A stretch of DNA of 5,536 nucleotides from JBELMB01 sp042088665 (GTDB lineage: Bacteria; Pseudomonadota; Alphaproteobacteria; Rhodobacterales; Rhodobacteraceae): contig JBELMB010000272.1 of the NCBI GenBank assembly GCA_042088665.1, positions 1-5,536 on the forward strand, in the 5' to 3' direction. How positions within the stretch are numbered: the stretch's first letter is position 1; every line of letters begins with the position of its first letter. This document shows, in pieces, positions 1 to 5,536 of this stretch. The notes below the pieces were generated by a model. The model did not search any database. It worked only from the letters and a program-made list of their open reading frames with translations, and was not told where the DNA came from. The translations under genes were made by a program, and so were the position numbers.

Positions 1-198
1 ATGGGGCAGGGGGCTGGCGCGCACATCTGGGGTGTCCTTCGGGGCGGTGCCTGCCGCGGGGCTGGTTGAAACCAGACCGGGGCGCGGGGCTTGTTGCACA
101 TCGGGCACCACTGTAAGCAGAACCGGGGGCGCTTGGAAAGCCAAAGCCGGGGCGCTTGCCGGGGGAGTTGAACACCCGGCGGGCAGGCCGCGTGCCAC
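1..198 (-). CDS. Possible 5' part of an unidentified Ala/Pro-rich protein (runs off left edge)
   Basis: A minus-strand frame is open from an in-frame TAA at 250-252 to the left edge. The first conventional start in it is a GTG at 196-198. On the minus strand an AAGGGGG lies 10 nt before that GTG and could be a ribosome binding site. The 66 visible codons give a low-complexity chain rich in Ala, Pro, Val, Ser and Thr. It uses common GC-ending codons, CGC for Arg and no rare AGA/AGG, whereas the opposing plus frame (open 2-217) contains AGG and AGA codons. This looks like a disordered linker or N-terminus, but I recognise no family and no signal peptide. If real, the gene diverges from the 234-1327 operon with about 35 bp between starts. 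It could equally be non-coding GC-rich DNA, since a second minus frame is also open here. Confidence 0.25.
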   Translation of the reverse strand, partial: MARGLPAGCSTPPASAPALAFQAPPVLLTVVPDVQQAPRPGLVSTSPAAGTAPKDTPDVRASPLPH

Positions 199-220
199 AG
201 TCGGCGCGCCCCCTTGATCC

Positions 221-227
221 AGGGAGG
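221..227 (+). promoter_or_regulatory. Ribosome binding site deciding the ABM-protein start
   Basis: AGGGAGG lies 6 nt before the ATG at 234. This purine-rich match to the 16S rRNA tail selects the 93-residue start over the in-frame GTG at 156. That upstream start would add 26 residues unlike the family and has no comparable site. Confidence 0.7.
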
Positions 228-233
228 CCCCAA

Positions 234-515
234 ATGTTCGCCGTGACTGTTACCTTTCACATCCACCCCGGGCAGATGGCCGCGTTCTGGCCGCTGATGG
301 TGGAAAACGCCCGCCGATCCAAAGAGGACGAGCCGGGCTGCCACCAGTTTGACGTCTGTCGCGACGGGGATGAGATCTTTCTCTACGAGGTCTACGACGA
401 CCGGGCCGCCTTTGACGCGCATCTCGCGACTGCGCATTTCCAAGGCTTTGACGCGGCCTCGGCCGAGATGATCGCCAGCAAGAGCGTCAAGGTTTTTGAC
501 GAGGTGGTGCAATGA
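234..515 (+). CDS. ABM-fold (antibiotic biosynthesis monooxygenase / YgiN-like) protein
   Basis: This 93-residue protein is the usual length for a single ABM domain (dimeric alpha+beta ferredoxin-like fold). It opens with a beta strand (MFAVTVTFHIHPGQ). The family core EPGCHQFDV follows at about residues 33-41. The strand FLYEVYDDRAAFDAH (about 49-63), the AHFQGF segment (about 67-72) and a final VKVFDEV strand complete the fold. Characterised relatives oxidise quinols or polyketides without a bound cofactor, but many members have no known substrate, so the reaction here is not assigned. The ATG at 234 is chosen for its ribosome binding site and for matching the domain's natural start. The gene overlaps the downstream lactonase by 4 bp (ATGA at 512-515). 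The two are therefore probably co-transcribed, translationally coupled and part of one pathway. The protein is expected to be cytoplasmic. The family call is secure; a catalytic rather than binding role is not. Confidence 0.85.
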   Translation: MFAVTVTFHIHPGQMAAFWPLMVENARRSKEDEPGCHQFDVCRDGDEIFLYEVYDDRAAFDAHLATAHFQGFDAASAEMIASKSVKVFDEVVQ

Positions 516-1327
516 GCGTCTGGGAGGTCTTTGCCGTCAAATACGCGGATCGCAACGCACGGCGGCGTGGCGACAGTTTCATCTTTGACGACAATCACGA
601 TGCCCCCCATGCGATGGACTATTTCATCTGGGTCCTGCGGCAGGGCACGCGCGTGATCCTCGTCGACACCGGGTATGACGAGGCCGAAGCCACCGCGCGC
701 AACCGCCCCATCCGGATGGATCCGGGTGCAGCACTTGCGCCGCTGGGTCTGGTGCCGGACCAGATCGACGATGTGATCGTCACGCATCTGCACTATGACC
801 ATGCCGGTGGGCTGGCGCTGTTTCCCAACGCGCACCTGCACTTGCAGACCGCTGAGATGGGCTTTGCCACGGGCCCCTGCATGTGCCACGACACGCTGCG
901 CATGCCCTTTACCGCGGGCCATGTCTGCGAGGCGGTGACGCGGCTCTACCGCGGCAAACTCACGTTTTACGAAGGCACGGCAGAGATCGCCGATGGTGTC
1001 AGCGTGCATCTGCTGGGCGGACATTCCCGTGGCTTGCAGGCCGTGCGGGTGCGCACGCAGGCGGGTTGGCTGGTCCTCGCCTCGGACGCCGCGCATTATT
1101 ACGAGAACGTCTGGCTGCGCAAACCGTTTCCCATCGTGGTCGACCTGCAGGACATGCTGGATGGCTTTGTCCAGTTGGAGCAGCTGGCCTCTGACCGGAC
1201 GATGATCGTCCCGGGGCACGACCCCTTGGTGCGGCAGGTCTTTCCCGAAGGTCCGGCGCCGCATATCACCCGCCTTGATCCCGGGCCGGTGGATGCGGCG
1301 GCGCTGTCGGCGCTGATCGGCGGCTGA
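512..1327 (+). CDS. Metallo-beta-lactamase-fold hydrolase, N-acyl homoserine lactonase family
   Basis: This 271-residue protein has the full dinuclear-zinc set of the AiiA-type lactonase branch. THLHYDH gives His92, His94, Asp96 and His97. GGHSRG gives His171, ASDAAHYY gives Asp192, and PGHDP gives His236. The N-terminal VDTGYD (about 51-56) is the usual first metallo-beta-lactamase strand-loop. A Tyr (196 or 197) follows the bridging Asp, near where AiiA carries its active-site Tyr194. There is no signal peptide, so it should act in the cytoplasm on a ring ester. Members of this branch open acyl-homoserine lactones, but others open catabolic lactones such as 4-pyridoxolactone, so quorum quenching should not be assumed. 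The coupled ABM-fold gene favours a small-molecule catabolic role, with an oxygenase-like step making or feeding a lactone; this is inference. The start lies within the ATGA overlap, leaving no room for its own long leader. A shift to another lactone substrate would not alter the metal motif. Confidence 0.88.
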   Translation: MSVWEVFAVKYADRNARRRGDSFIFDDNHDAPHAMDYFIWVLRQGTRVILVDTGYDEAEATARNRPIRMDPGAALAPLGLVPDQIDDVIVTHLHYDHAGGLALFPNAHLHLQTAEMGFATGPCMCHDTLRMPFTAGHVCEAVTRLYRGKLTFYEGTAEIADGVSVHLLGGHSRGLQAVRVRTQAGWLVLASDAAHYYENVWLRKPFPIVVDLQDMLDGFVQLEQLASDRTMIVPGHDPLVRQVFPEGPAPHITRLDPGPVDAAALSALIGG

Positions 1328-1341
1328 GCCTGTTGCGGGCT

Positions 1342-1360
1342 GCCCGGCCTGAGGGCTTTT
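1342..1360 (+). terminator. Weak candidate terminator after the lactonase gene
   Basis: GCCC (1342-1345) can pair with GGGC (1353-1356) around a 7-nt loop, followed directly by TTTT. It starts 14 bp past the lactonase stop and lies between two convergent genes, where a terminator is expected. The stem is only 4 bp and the T-run is short, so intrinsic termination is doubtful. Confidence 0.25.
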
Positions 1361-1403
1361 GAGCCGTCGGCAAGGTGCCAGTCGGACCTGTCCGGGTGCC
1401 GGG

Positions 1404-3113
1404 TCAGAACAGGCTGTCCGAGGTCACTTCGATCAGCAGGCAGTCGATCACGTCCAACTGCCCCAGCGCCTCAAGCGTTTCCGGCTGGTCGATCAGCACA
1501 CAGACCGGCAAATCCGTCAGCGGCGCGGTCGGGTCCTGCGGATCCTCGATCGGATCAAAGACAAAGCTGTCGTCAAAAAGCCAATGCGGCACTTCCTGCC
1601 CGTTGTCGTTTGGCGCTTCTGTGGTGGCCGGGGCGCGGGCGGTGACTGCGATCACTTCGGTGCTGCGCGCGCCCTGCGCATCTTCCAGAACCACGGTCGC
1701 CTGCACGCTGATCTCTGTGCCGGGGGCGAGATCGGCAAAGGCGCCATCTGTGCTGTAGGTCAGTTCGAACCGCGTGCTGCCATAGCTGCTGCCTGCGCCG
1801 AGGCCGGTCGAGATCAATGCGCCCTCGCTGACCTCCAGCGACACGAGGCTGAGCGCATCACCTTCGACGTCAAAGGCCTCAAGGTTCAGGCGCAGATCAC
1901 CACCCGCTGTCACCCCGTCAAAGGTGGTTTGCGTCACCACCGGCGCGTTGTTGCGACCGTCGAGGTAGAGCGTCGCGTCATCAAAGATCAGCGCCTCGAC
2001 ATGGCGCAACAGGTCGGTGCCCTCTGCGCCGGTCAGGTCGCGCACCTGCAATGTCCGGCCATTGGCCACTTGCCAGAGGTCGGCGCCCGCCGCCCCGGCC
2101 CGTGCGGTGTTGCCCAGCAACCCGATGGCGAAATCGCTGACCTTGCCCGCGAAATGCACGCTGTCAAAGCCCCATGCGCCGCGGATCACATCGTTGCCCG
2201 CGCCACCCGTGGCGTGGTTGGTGCCCCCACCCAGCGTGATGTGGTCATGCCCGGTGCCGCCTGCGACGGTGCTGTCGCCGGCCAGTGTGTAGACCACGTC
2301 GTCACCGGCCCCGGCGTCGATCAGGTTGTCCCCGCCGCCGGCGTGGATCCAGTCGCGCGCGCCGCCGGTGGCGATCACGTCATCGCCCCACCCGGCGTAG
2401 ACCGTGTCCAGCCCATCGCCCGAGGTGACCGTGTTGTCGCCATAGCCCGCAAAGATGCGGTTGTTGCCGCCGCCCGCGTCGATCAGATCATCGCCAAACC
2501 CGCAGTGAATGTTGTCCTGACCCGCGCCAGAGGTCACCGTGTTGTTGCCGTCTCCGGCATAAAGACGGTTGTCCCCGTCCCCGGCGAGGATCAGGTCGTC
2601 TCCGGTCCCGGCGCGGATCGTGTCGGCCTGTGCGCCCGTGGTGATCCGGTTGGCGCCGTTCCCGGCATTGATGGTGTTCGCGCCATCTCCGGCGTCGATG
2701 ATGTCTGCATTGCCACCCGTGGCGATGGTGTCATTGCCGCTGCCGGCGCGGATCGTGTTCTCGCCTGCGCCGCCTATGAGGCGGTTGTGACCCTCGCCCC
2801 CGTCAATCAGGTCGGCGCCTGCACCGGCTGCGACGGTGTCATTGCCCGGGCCCGCATCGACCTCGTTGTCGCCGCTGCCTGCGTGAATGTAGTCCGCGCC
2901 GTCCCCTGCCACGATGCTGTCATGGCCTGTCCCGGCAAAGATCTTGTCCGCAAAGCCGGAGCCAAGGATATCGTCCTGACCACCAAGCGCATTGATGAAC
3001 TGTCCCGCGGTGCCCGCCGATGTGTCAAAGATGTCATCGCCGTTCGTGCCGTTCAGACGGCCGCTGGTGGCCCAATACGTGCCGTTTCCCCGACCGAGGC
3101 GCCAATAAGACAT
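1404..3113 (-). CDS. RTX (hemolysin-type calcium-binding repeat) secreted protein
   Basis: This complete 569-residue protein has a short N-terminus without a Sec signal, an NGTNGDD entry motif (residues 21-27), then a calcium-binding beta-roll. From residue 61 to 312 there are 28 consecutive nonapeptides of the form GxGx(D/N)x(I/L/V)xA without interruption. A cap resembling the end of serralysin-type rolls follows (about 313-385, with a VEALIFDD motif). Next is an Ig/cadherin-like beta domain (about 388-495), then an acidic tail (about 505-569) ending DSLF. RTX proteins fold on meeting calcium outside the cell and leave through type I ABC exporters via an uncleaved C-terminal signal; the hydrophobic-ending acidic tail fits that. 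No exporter, protease or lipase domain is visible, so it may be a surface or matrix protein. It carries three Cys (204, 537, 558), uncommon in such substrates. The ATG has GGGA 7 nt upstream (3121-3124), and the frame is closed by a stop at 3153-3155. An HTH-cupin regulator diverges from it. Confidence 0.92.
   Translation of the reverse strand: MSYWRLGRGNGTYWATSGRLNGTNGDDIFDTSAGTAGQFINALGGQDDILGSGFADKIFAGTGHDSIVAGDGADYIHAGSGDNEVDAGPGNDTVAAGAGADLIDGGEGHNRLIGGAGENTIRAGSGNDTIATGGNADIIDAGDGANTINAGNGANRITTGAQADTIRAGTGDDLILAGDGDNRLYAGDGNNTVTSGAGQDNIHCGFGDDLIDAGGGNNRIFAGYGDNTVTSGDGLDTVYAGWGDDVIATGGARDWIHAGGGDNLIDAGAGDDVVYTLAGDSTVAGGTGHDHITLGGGTNHATGGAGNDVIRGAWGFDSVHFAGKVSDFAIGLLGNTARAGAAGADLWQVANGRTLQVRDLTGAEGTDLLRHVEALIFDDATLYLDGRNNAPVVTQTTFDGVTAGGDLRLNLEAFDVEGDALSLVSLEVSEGALISTGLGAGSSYGSTRFELTYSTDGAFADLAPGTEISVQATVVLEDAQGARSTEVIAVTARAPATTEAPNDNGQEVPHWLFDDSFVFDPIEDPQDPTAPLTDLPVCVLIDQPETLEALGQLDVIDCLLIEVTSDSLF
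2178..2933 (-). repeat. Array of 28 RTX nonapeptide (27-bp) repeats
   Basis: Residues 61-312 of the RTX protein form 28 head-to-tail nine-residue units with no insertion or deletion. Diverged flanking units occur at 52-60 and 313-321. The common pattern is G-x-G-x-D/N-x-aliphatic-x-A/G. The first Gly of the textbook GGxGxDxUx is usually Ala, Ser or Thr here. Two units make one turn of the parallel beta-roll, so the array predicts about 14 turns. The units are diverged at the DNA level, so this is an old array and not a recent slippage product. Confidence 0.9.
2286..2825 (-). repeat. 108-bp (36-residue) higher-order repeat inside the RTX array
   Basis: Residues 97-276 divide into five 36-residue units starting at 97, 133, 169, 205 and 241. 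Each has four nonapeptides whose fifth position reads D, D, N, N in the first four units, with the fifth unit breaking to D, D, N, D. By eye, units 169-204 and 205-240 share 22 of 36 residues, including DDLI, NR and NTVTSG at the same positions. This suggests growth by duplication of a four-nonapeptide block. Confidence 0.75.
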
Positions 3114-3457
3114 ATCAAGATCCCAAACCCTGAGCGCCCCCGCTGACCCAATTCAAAGTCTAAAGTTATCCTCTCAAATGGTAAGGCGATTTTAACCAGT
3201 TTTCTCGAAATATCGCGGCAAAACTGAGGTTTTTGGCTGAAGAGAATCGCGAAAGGTCAACCGGACGCTGTGACGATTTTGGTTAACAAAGCAAGGGGTT
3301 CGGAGCCCGTCGGACCGCATGCCCCGGCGATTCGCGATGCCGGTTTGCGCGGTCTCGACGCCGCGTCTTTCACGGGCTTTCGCGTGGGGCGGATCACCGG
3401 TCCTTCGTCGATGATCCAGGCGGTGCGCGCGCCGCACAGCGGGCGTACTCCGGGCGG

Positions 3458-3487
3458 TTGCTTTTGCACACGATTCCTGTGTAGTCT
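3458..3487 (+). promoter_or_regulatory. Candidate promoter of the HTH-cupin regulator gene
   Basis: TTGCTT (3458-3463) and TAGTCT (3482-3487) are separated by 18 bp, about 34 bp before the start codon. Both boxes match the housekeeping sigma consensus only partly, so this is a weak call supported mainly by position. Confidence 0.25.
3468..3482. repeat. Small inverted repeat in the candidate promoter
   Basis: ACAC (3468-3471) and GTGT (3479-3482) flank a 7-bp centre and fall in the spacer of the candidate promoter, touching its -10 box. An XRE-type repressor bound here would block its own promoter. Four-base arms are common by chance, so it is only a candidate operator. Confidence 0.2.
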
Positions 3488-3493
3488 CACTTG

Positions 3494-3508
3494 CGGGATA
3501 GATTCCCG
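3494..3508. repeat. Inverted repeat CGGGA-N5-TCCCG before the regulator start
   Basis: Perfect 5-bp arms (3494-3498 and 3504-3508) flank TAGAT. The right arm runs directly into the G-rich ribosome binding site (GGGGGGA, 3508-3514) of the regulator gene. It could be an autoregulatory operator or, in the mRNA, a small hairpin beside the ribosome site. Confidence 0.35.
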
Positions 3509-3520
3509 GGGGGATGCTAT

Positions 3521-4081
3521 ATGAAGAGCGAACTTACGGTTCGCCTGGCCGCGCGGTTGTCTGCCCTGCGCGCGGCCCGTGGATGGACCTTGGACCAGTT
3601 GGCGGCGGCCAGCGGGGTCAGCAGAGCCGCGTTGTCACGGCTCGAAAACGCTGAGGTCAGTCCCTCGGCGGACGTGTTGTATAGGCTGTCGGCCGCGCAT
3701 GACATGACGTTGTCGCGGTTGATGTCGATGATGGAAGACGGATTTGCTGCGCAAGTGCGCCGCGATGATCAGGCGCTGTGGCGCGATGGCGAAGCGGGGC
3801 TGTCACGCCGCATCGTATCGCCCCCGGCACCGGCCCTCGCGGGGGAAGTTGTGGAATGCAAGATCACGCCCGGCACCCATTGGGTGCAGGAAGCGCCCGA
3901 AGTGGCGGGGATGGAACATCACCTGATCATGCTGACCGGCTACATGCACGCGGTTGTCGACAGCGAAGCGCATTACCTCGCCCCGGGGGATGTGCTGCGC
4001 TACCGAGAACACGGCGAGACCCGGTTTGTCACCGCAAAGGGGCAAGGCGCAAAGTTCATGCTCTGCAAGATCAGCACCTGA
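3521..4081 (+). CDS. XRE-family helix-turn-helix regulator with C-terminal cupin domain
   Basis: This 186-residue DNA-binding regulator is of typical length for the HTH_3 plus cupin_2 family. Residues about 9-63 form the XRE domain, with the recognition helix-turn-helix TLDQLAAASGVSRAALSRLE at 23-42 and the usual SPSADVLYRLSAA third-helix region. A linker leads to a small cupin (about 108-184) containing YLAPGDVLRY (152-161) and His164. The cupin's first metal motif is degenerate (Glu132, His133, His134 are the nearest candidates), so it may sense a ligand without a metal. Known relatives repress amino-acid, polyamine or oxidised-substrate genes and respond to a small molecule through the cupin. 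The ATG at 3521 is preferred over an in-frame TTG at 3491 because GGGGGGA lies 6 nt before it and the HTH begins close behind. It diverges from the RTX gene and converges on the serine dehydratase gene. Its target and effector cannot be read from the sequence. Confidence 0.88.
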   Translation: MKSELTVRLAARLSALRAARGWTLDQLAAASGVSRAALSRLENAEVSPSADVLYRLSAAHDMTLSRLMSMMEDGFAAQVRRDDQALWRDGEAGLSRRIVSPPAPALAGEVVECKITPGTHWVQEAPEVAGMEHHLIMLTGYMHAVVDSEAHYLAPGDVLRYREHGETRFVTAKGQGAKFMLCKIST

Positions 4082-4233
4082 CGGGTGGTAACGCTTGGCT
4101 TGGCGCTGACACAGAGTGATGCGCGTGAGAGGTCCGGTCGCCCAGCTGTGAGAGTGACGCAAGCGCAAGACAAGCTCATGCGGGCCATTCGTGTCAAGCG
4201 CTGCGGCATGCAGGACCTGTCTGGCGCGCGCGC

Positions 4234-5536
4234 TCAGCAGTTCGGGACGTTGACCGCGAGACCGCCAAGGGAGGTCTCCTTGTACTTCTCGCTCATGTCC
4301 ACGCCTGTCTGGCGCATTGTCTCGATGCAGGCATCCAGCGGCACGAGGTGGGTGCCGTCACCGCGCAGGCTGAGCGAGGCCGCCGAGACCGCCTTGATCG
4401 CGCCAAGCCCGTTGCGTTCGATGCAGGGCACCTGAACAAGGCCTTTGACCGGGTCGCAGGTCATGCCCAGATGATGCTCCAGCGCGATTTCCGCAGCGTT
4501 TTCGATCTGTTCCGCCGTGCCCCCCATGACAGCGCAAAGCCCGGCGGCCGCCATCGCCGATGCGCTGCCCACTTCTGCCTGACATCCGGCTTCGGCGCCG
4601 GAGATCGAGGCGTTGTATTTGACCAGACCGCCAATCGCTGCTGCCGTCAGCAGGAAATCCGGGATGCGGCCGCGTGTGGCCCCCGGCACATGGTCCAGCC
4701 AATAGCGCAACACCGCGGGCACCACGCCCGCCGCGCCATTGGTCGGGGCGGTCACGACCTGCCCCCCGGCAGCGTTCTCTTCGTTCACCGCCATGGCGTA
4801 GACGCTCATCCAGTCGTTGATGGTGTGCGGCGGGGCCATGTTGAGACCGCGTTCAGCCAAGAGTTGTTCGTGGATGCCCTTGGCGCGGCGTTTGACACCC
4901 AGTCCCCCGGGCAGAATGCCGTCGGAGGCAAGGCCGCGGTCAATGCAGTCCTCCATCACGGCCCATATGCGTGCCACCCCGGTGTCGAGGCTTTGCGCGC
5001 ACCCGCGCGAGATTTCGTTGCGGCGTTTCATATCCGCGATGGACCGGCCCGAGGCCTGCGCCATCTCCAGCATTTCTGCCGCTGATTTGAACGGGTAGGG
5101 GACCGGCGCGCCCTCATCGGTGTCCTTGCCGGAGGCCAGTTCCGCTGCCGTCAACACAAAACCTCCGCCGACCGAGTAATAGGTCTCTTGCAGGATGACG
5201 TCGCCCTGCGCATCGGTGGCTTCGAGGATCATGCCATTTGCGTGTCCGGACAGGGCGGGGCCAAAATCGAAACGCAGGTCGGTCTTTGGGTCAAAGGCAA
5301 GTGGCGGCAGGTCCGCCGGCAGGACGCGCTTTTCGGCATGGATCTGCGCCAGCGTGGTCTCGGCCTTGTCGTGATCATAGGTGTCCGGCTTGAACCCGGC
5401 GAGGCCAAGCACGGTGGCGCGGTCCGTGGCATGGCCGACGCCGGTGAACGCGAGAGAGCCATAAAGCGCCGCCTTGACCCCATGCGCCTGAAAGGGTGCT
5501 GCCCGCAGACGGTCAAGGAACTGCGCGCTGGCGACC
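4234..5536 (-). CDS. sdaA: L-serine ammonia-lyase (serine dehydratase), iron-sulfur type, N-terminus off window
   Basis: This single-chain bacterial L-serine dehydratase converts serine to pyruvate and ammonia with a [4Fe-4S] cluster and no PLP. The frame is open to the right edge, giving 433 residues. The small beta domain opens with FLDRLRAAPFQAHGVK and GSLAFTGVGHATDRA. The catalytic domain carries NEISRG, GGQVVTAPTNGAAGVVPAVL and GAEAGCQAEVGSASAMAAAG. Cluster cysteines are codons 4582-4584 (GAEAGC), 4456-4458 (GMTC) and 4423-4425 (VPC). The protein ends NVPNC with Cys as the last residue (4237-4239). The intervals of 42, 11 and 62 residues equal those I recall for the Legionella enzyme (C343, C385, C396, C458), whose terminal Cys occupies the fourth iron site. 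On that numbering about 25 residues, including the SSSHTMGPM-type motif, lie beyond the edge. The enzyme is cytoplasmic, and its oxygen-labile cluster makes activity sensitive to oxidation. The promoter and start are outside the window. Confidence 0.95.
   Translation of the reverse strand, partial: VASAQFLDRLRAAPFQAHGVKAALYGSLAFTGVGHATDRATVLGLAGFKPDTYDHDKAETTLAQIHAEKRVLPADLPPLAFDPKTDLRFDFGPALSGHANGMILEATDAQGDVILQETYYSVGGGFVLTAAELASGKDTDEGAPVPYPFKSAAEMLEMAQASGRSIADMKRRNEISRGCAQSLDTGVARIWAVMEDCIDRGLASDGILPGGLGVKRRAKGIHEQLLAERGLNMAPPHTINDWMSVYAMAVNEENAAGGQVVTAPTNGAAGVVPAVLRYWLDHVPGATRGRIPDFLLTAAAIGGLVKYNASISGAEAGCQAEVGSASAMAAAGLCAVMGGTAEQIENAAEIALEHHLGMTCDPVKGLVQVPCIERNGLGAIKAVSAASLSLRGDGTHLVPLDACIETMRQTGVDMSEKYKETSLGGLAVNVPNC

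Larger units (their letters stand above)
3114..3520. promoter_or_regulatory. Divergent intergenic region between the RTX and HTH-cupin genes
   Basis: About 400 bp without a convincing gene; the short frames crossing it have no recognisable family. Roughly 3140-3300 is clearly richer in A+T than the surroundings and is the likely place for the RTX promoter, but I could not fix a -35/-10 pair there. TTAACC occurs on the plus strand at 3192-3197 and on the minus strand at 3281-3286, facing each other. These resemble half-sites of the alphaproteobacterial regulator CtrA, but no full TTAA-N7-TTAA is present. The part next to the regulator gene is GC-rich and holds the inverted repeats listed separately. 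Control of both genes from this region by the adjacent regulator is inference. Confidence 0.45.

Noticed and set aside
392..1264. A 290-residue minus-strand open frame over the ABM and lactonase genes
   Set aside because: It lies antisense to two genes with firm family motifs and shows no recognisable domain of its own.
1383..1394. CGGACCTGTCCG palindrome after the RTX stop, with GGACCTGTC again at 4213-4221 after the serine dehydratase stop
   Set aside because: The second copy is not palindromic, neither is followed by a T-run, and a nine-base match twice in a GC-rich window can be chance.
2178..2933. Regularly spaced DNA repeat that might suggest a CRISPR array
   Set aside because: The 27-bp period is the coding signature of RTX nonapeptides in an unbroken frame. 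The units are diverged and there are no unique spacers.
1359..3146. A 595-residue open frame on the plus strand covering the RTX gene
   Set aside because: It mirrors the RTX repeats from the other strand and reads as a monotonous Val/Ala/Gly/Asp pattern. The minus frame has clear domains and a proper start and end. Repetitive GC-rich codons leave the opposite strand stop-free by default.
3192..3524. Three overlapping short open frames (77-84 residues) in the RTX/regulator gap
   Set aside because: None has a recognisable family or a good ribosome site, and they overlap one another on both strands.
4082..4233. Terminator or small gene between the regulator and serine dehydratase genes
   Set aside because: I found no stem followed by a T-run on either strand. 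The minus strand has a TTGACA, but no -10 box sits 16-18 bp after it. Short frames here are shadows.
4348..5085. A 245-residue plus-strand open frame inside the serine dehydratase region
   Set aside because: It is antisense to a strongly supported enzyme, and its His/Arg-rich composition is typical of shadow frames.

Overview
The window is GC-rich and densely coded. Its codon use and gene types fit an alphaproteobacterium of the Rhodobacterales (Rhodobacter/Roseobacter group): an RTX protein, a single-chain iron-sulfur serine dehydratase, and a lactonase paired with a small monooxygenase-fold protein. The lineage is inferred from composition and gene families, because no marker gene is present.

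Layout, left to right. Positions 1-233 hold no gene that can be called firmly. An open minus-strand frame rich in Ala and Pro runs off the left edge and may be the start of a divergent gene. At 234-1327 (+) lies a tight two-gene operon: a 93-residue ABM-fold protein overlaps by 4 bp a 271-residue metallo-beta-lactamase-fold lactonase with all metal ligands intact. At 1404-3113 (-), convergent with that operon, is a complete 569-residue RTX protein. It has about 28 uninterrupted calcium-binding nonapeptides, then a serralysin-like cap, an adhesin-like beta domain and an acidic tail. A roughly 400-bp non-coding region (3114-3520) separates its start from a divergent HTH/cupin regulator at 3521-4081 (+). 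After 152 bp without a clear terminator comes the C-terminal 433 residues of L-serine ammonia-lyase (minus strand, 4234 to the right edge), convergent with the regulator.

How the genes may work together. The ABM and lactonase genes probably act on the same small-molecule route, since they are translationally coupled. The XRE-cupin regulator shares its upstream region with the RTX gene and is the obvious candidate to control it, though nothing in the sequence proves this. The RTX protein has no Sec signal and should leave the cell by a type I (ABC) exporter, which is not encoded here. Serine dehydratase is a metabolic gene with no clear link to the others.

The most notable signal is inside the RTX beta-roll. 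The usual calcium-ligand position alternates Asp-Asp-Asn-Asn over a 36-residue (108-bp) super-repeat. I see no phage, transposon, CRISPR, tRNA or rRNA.
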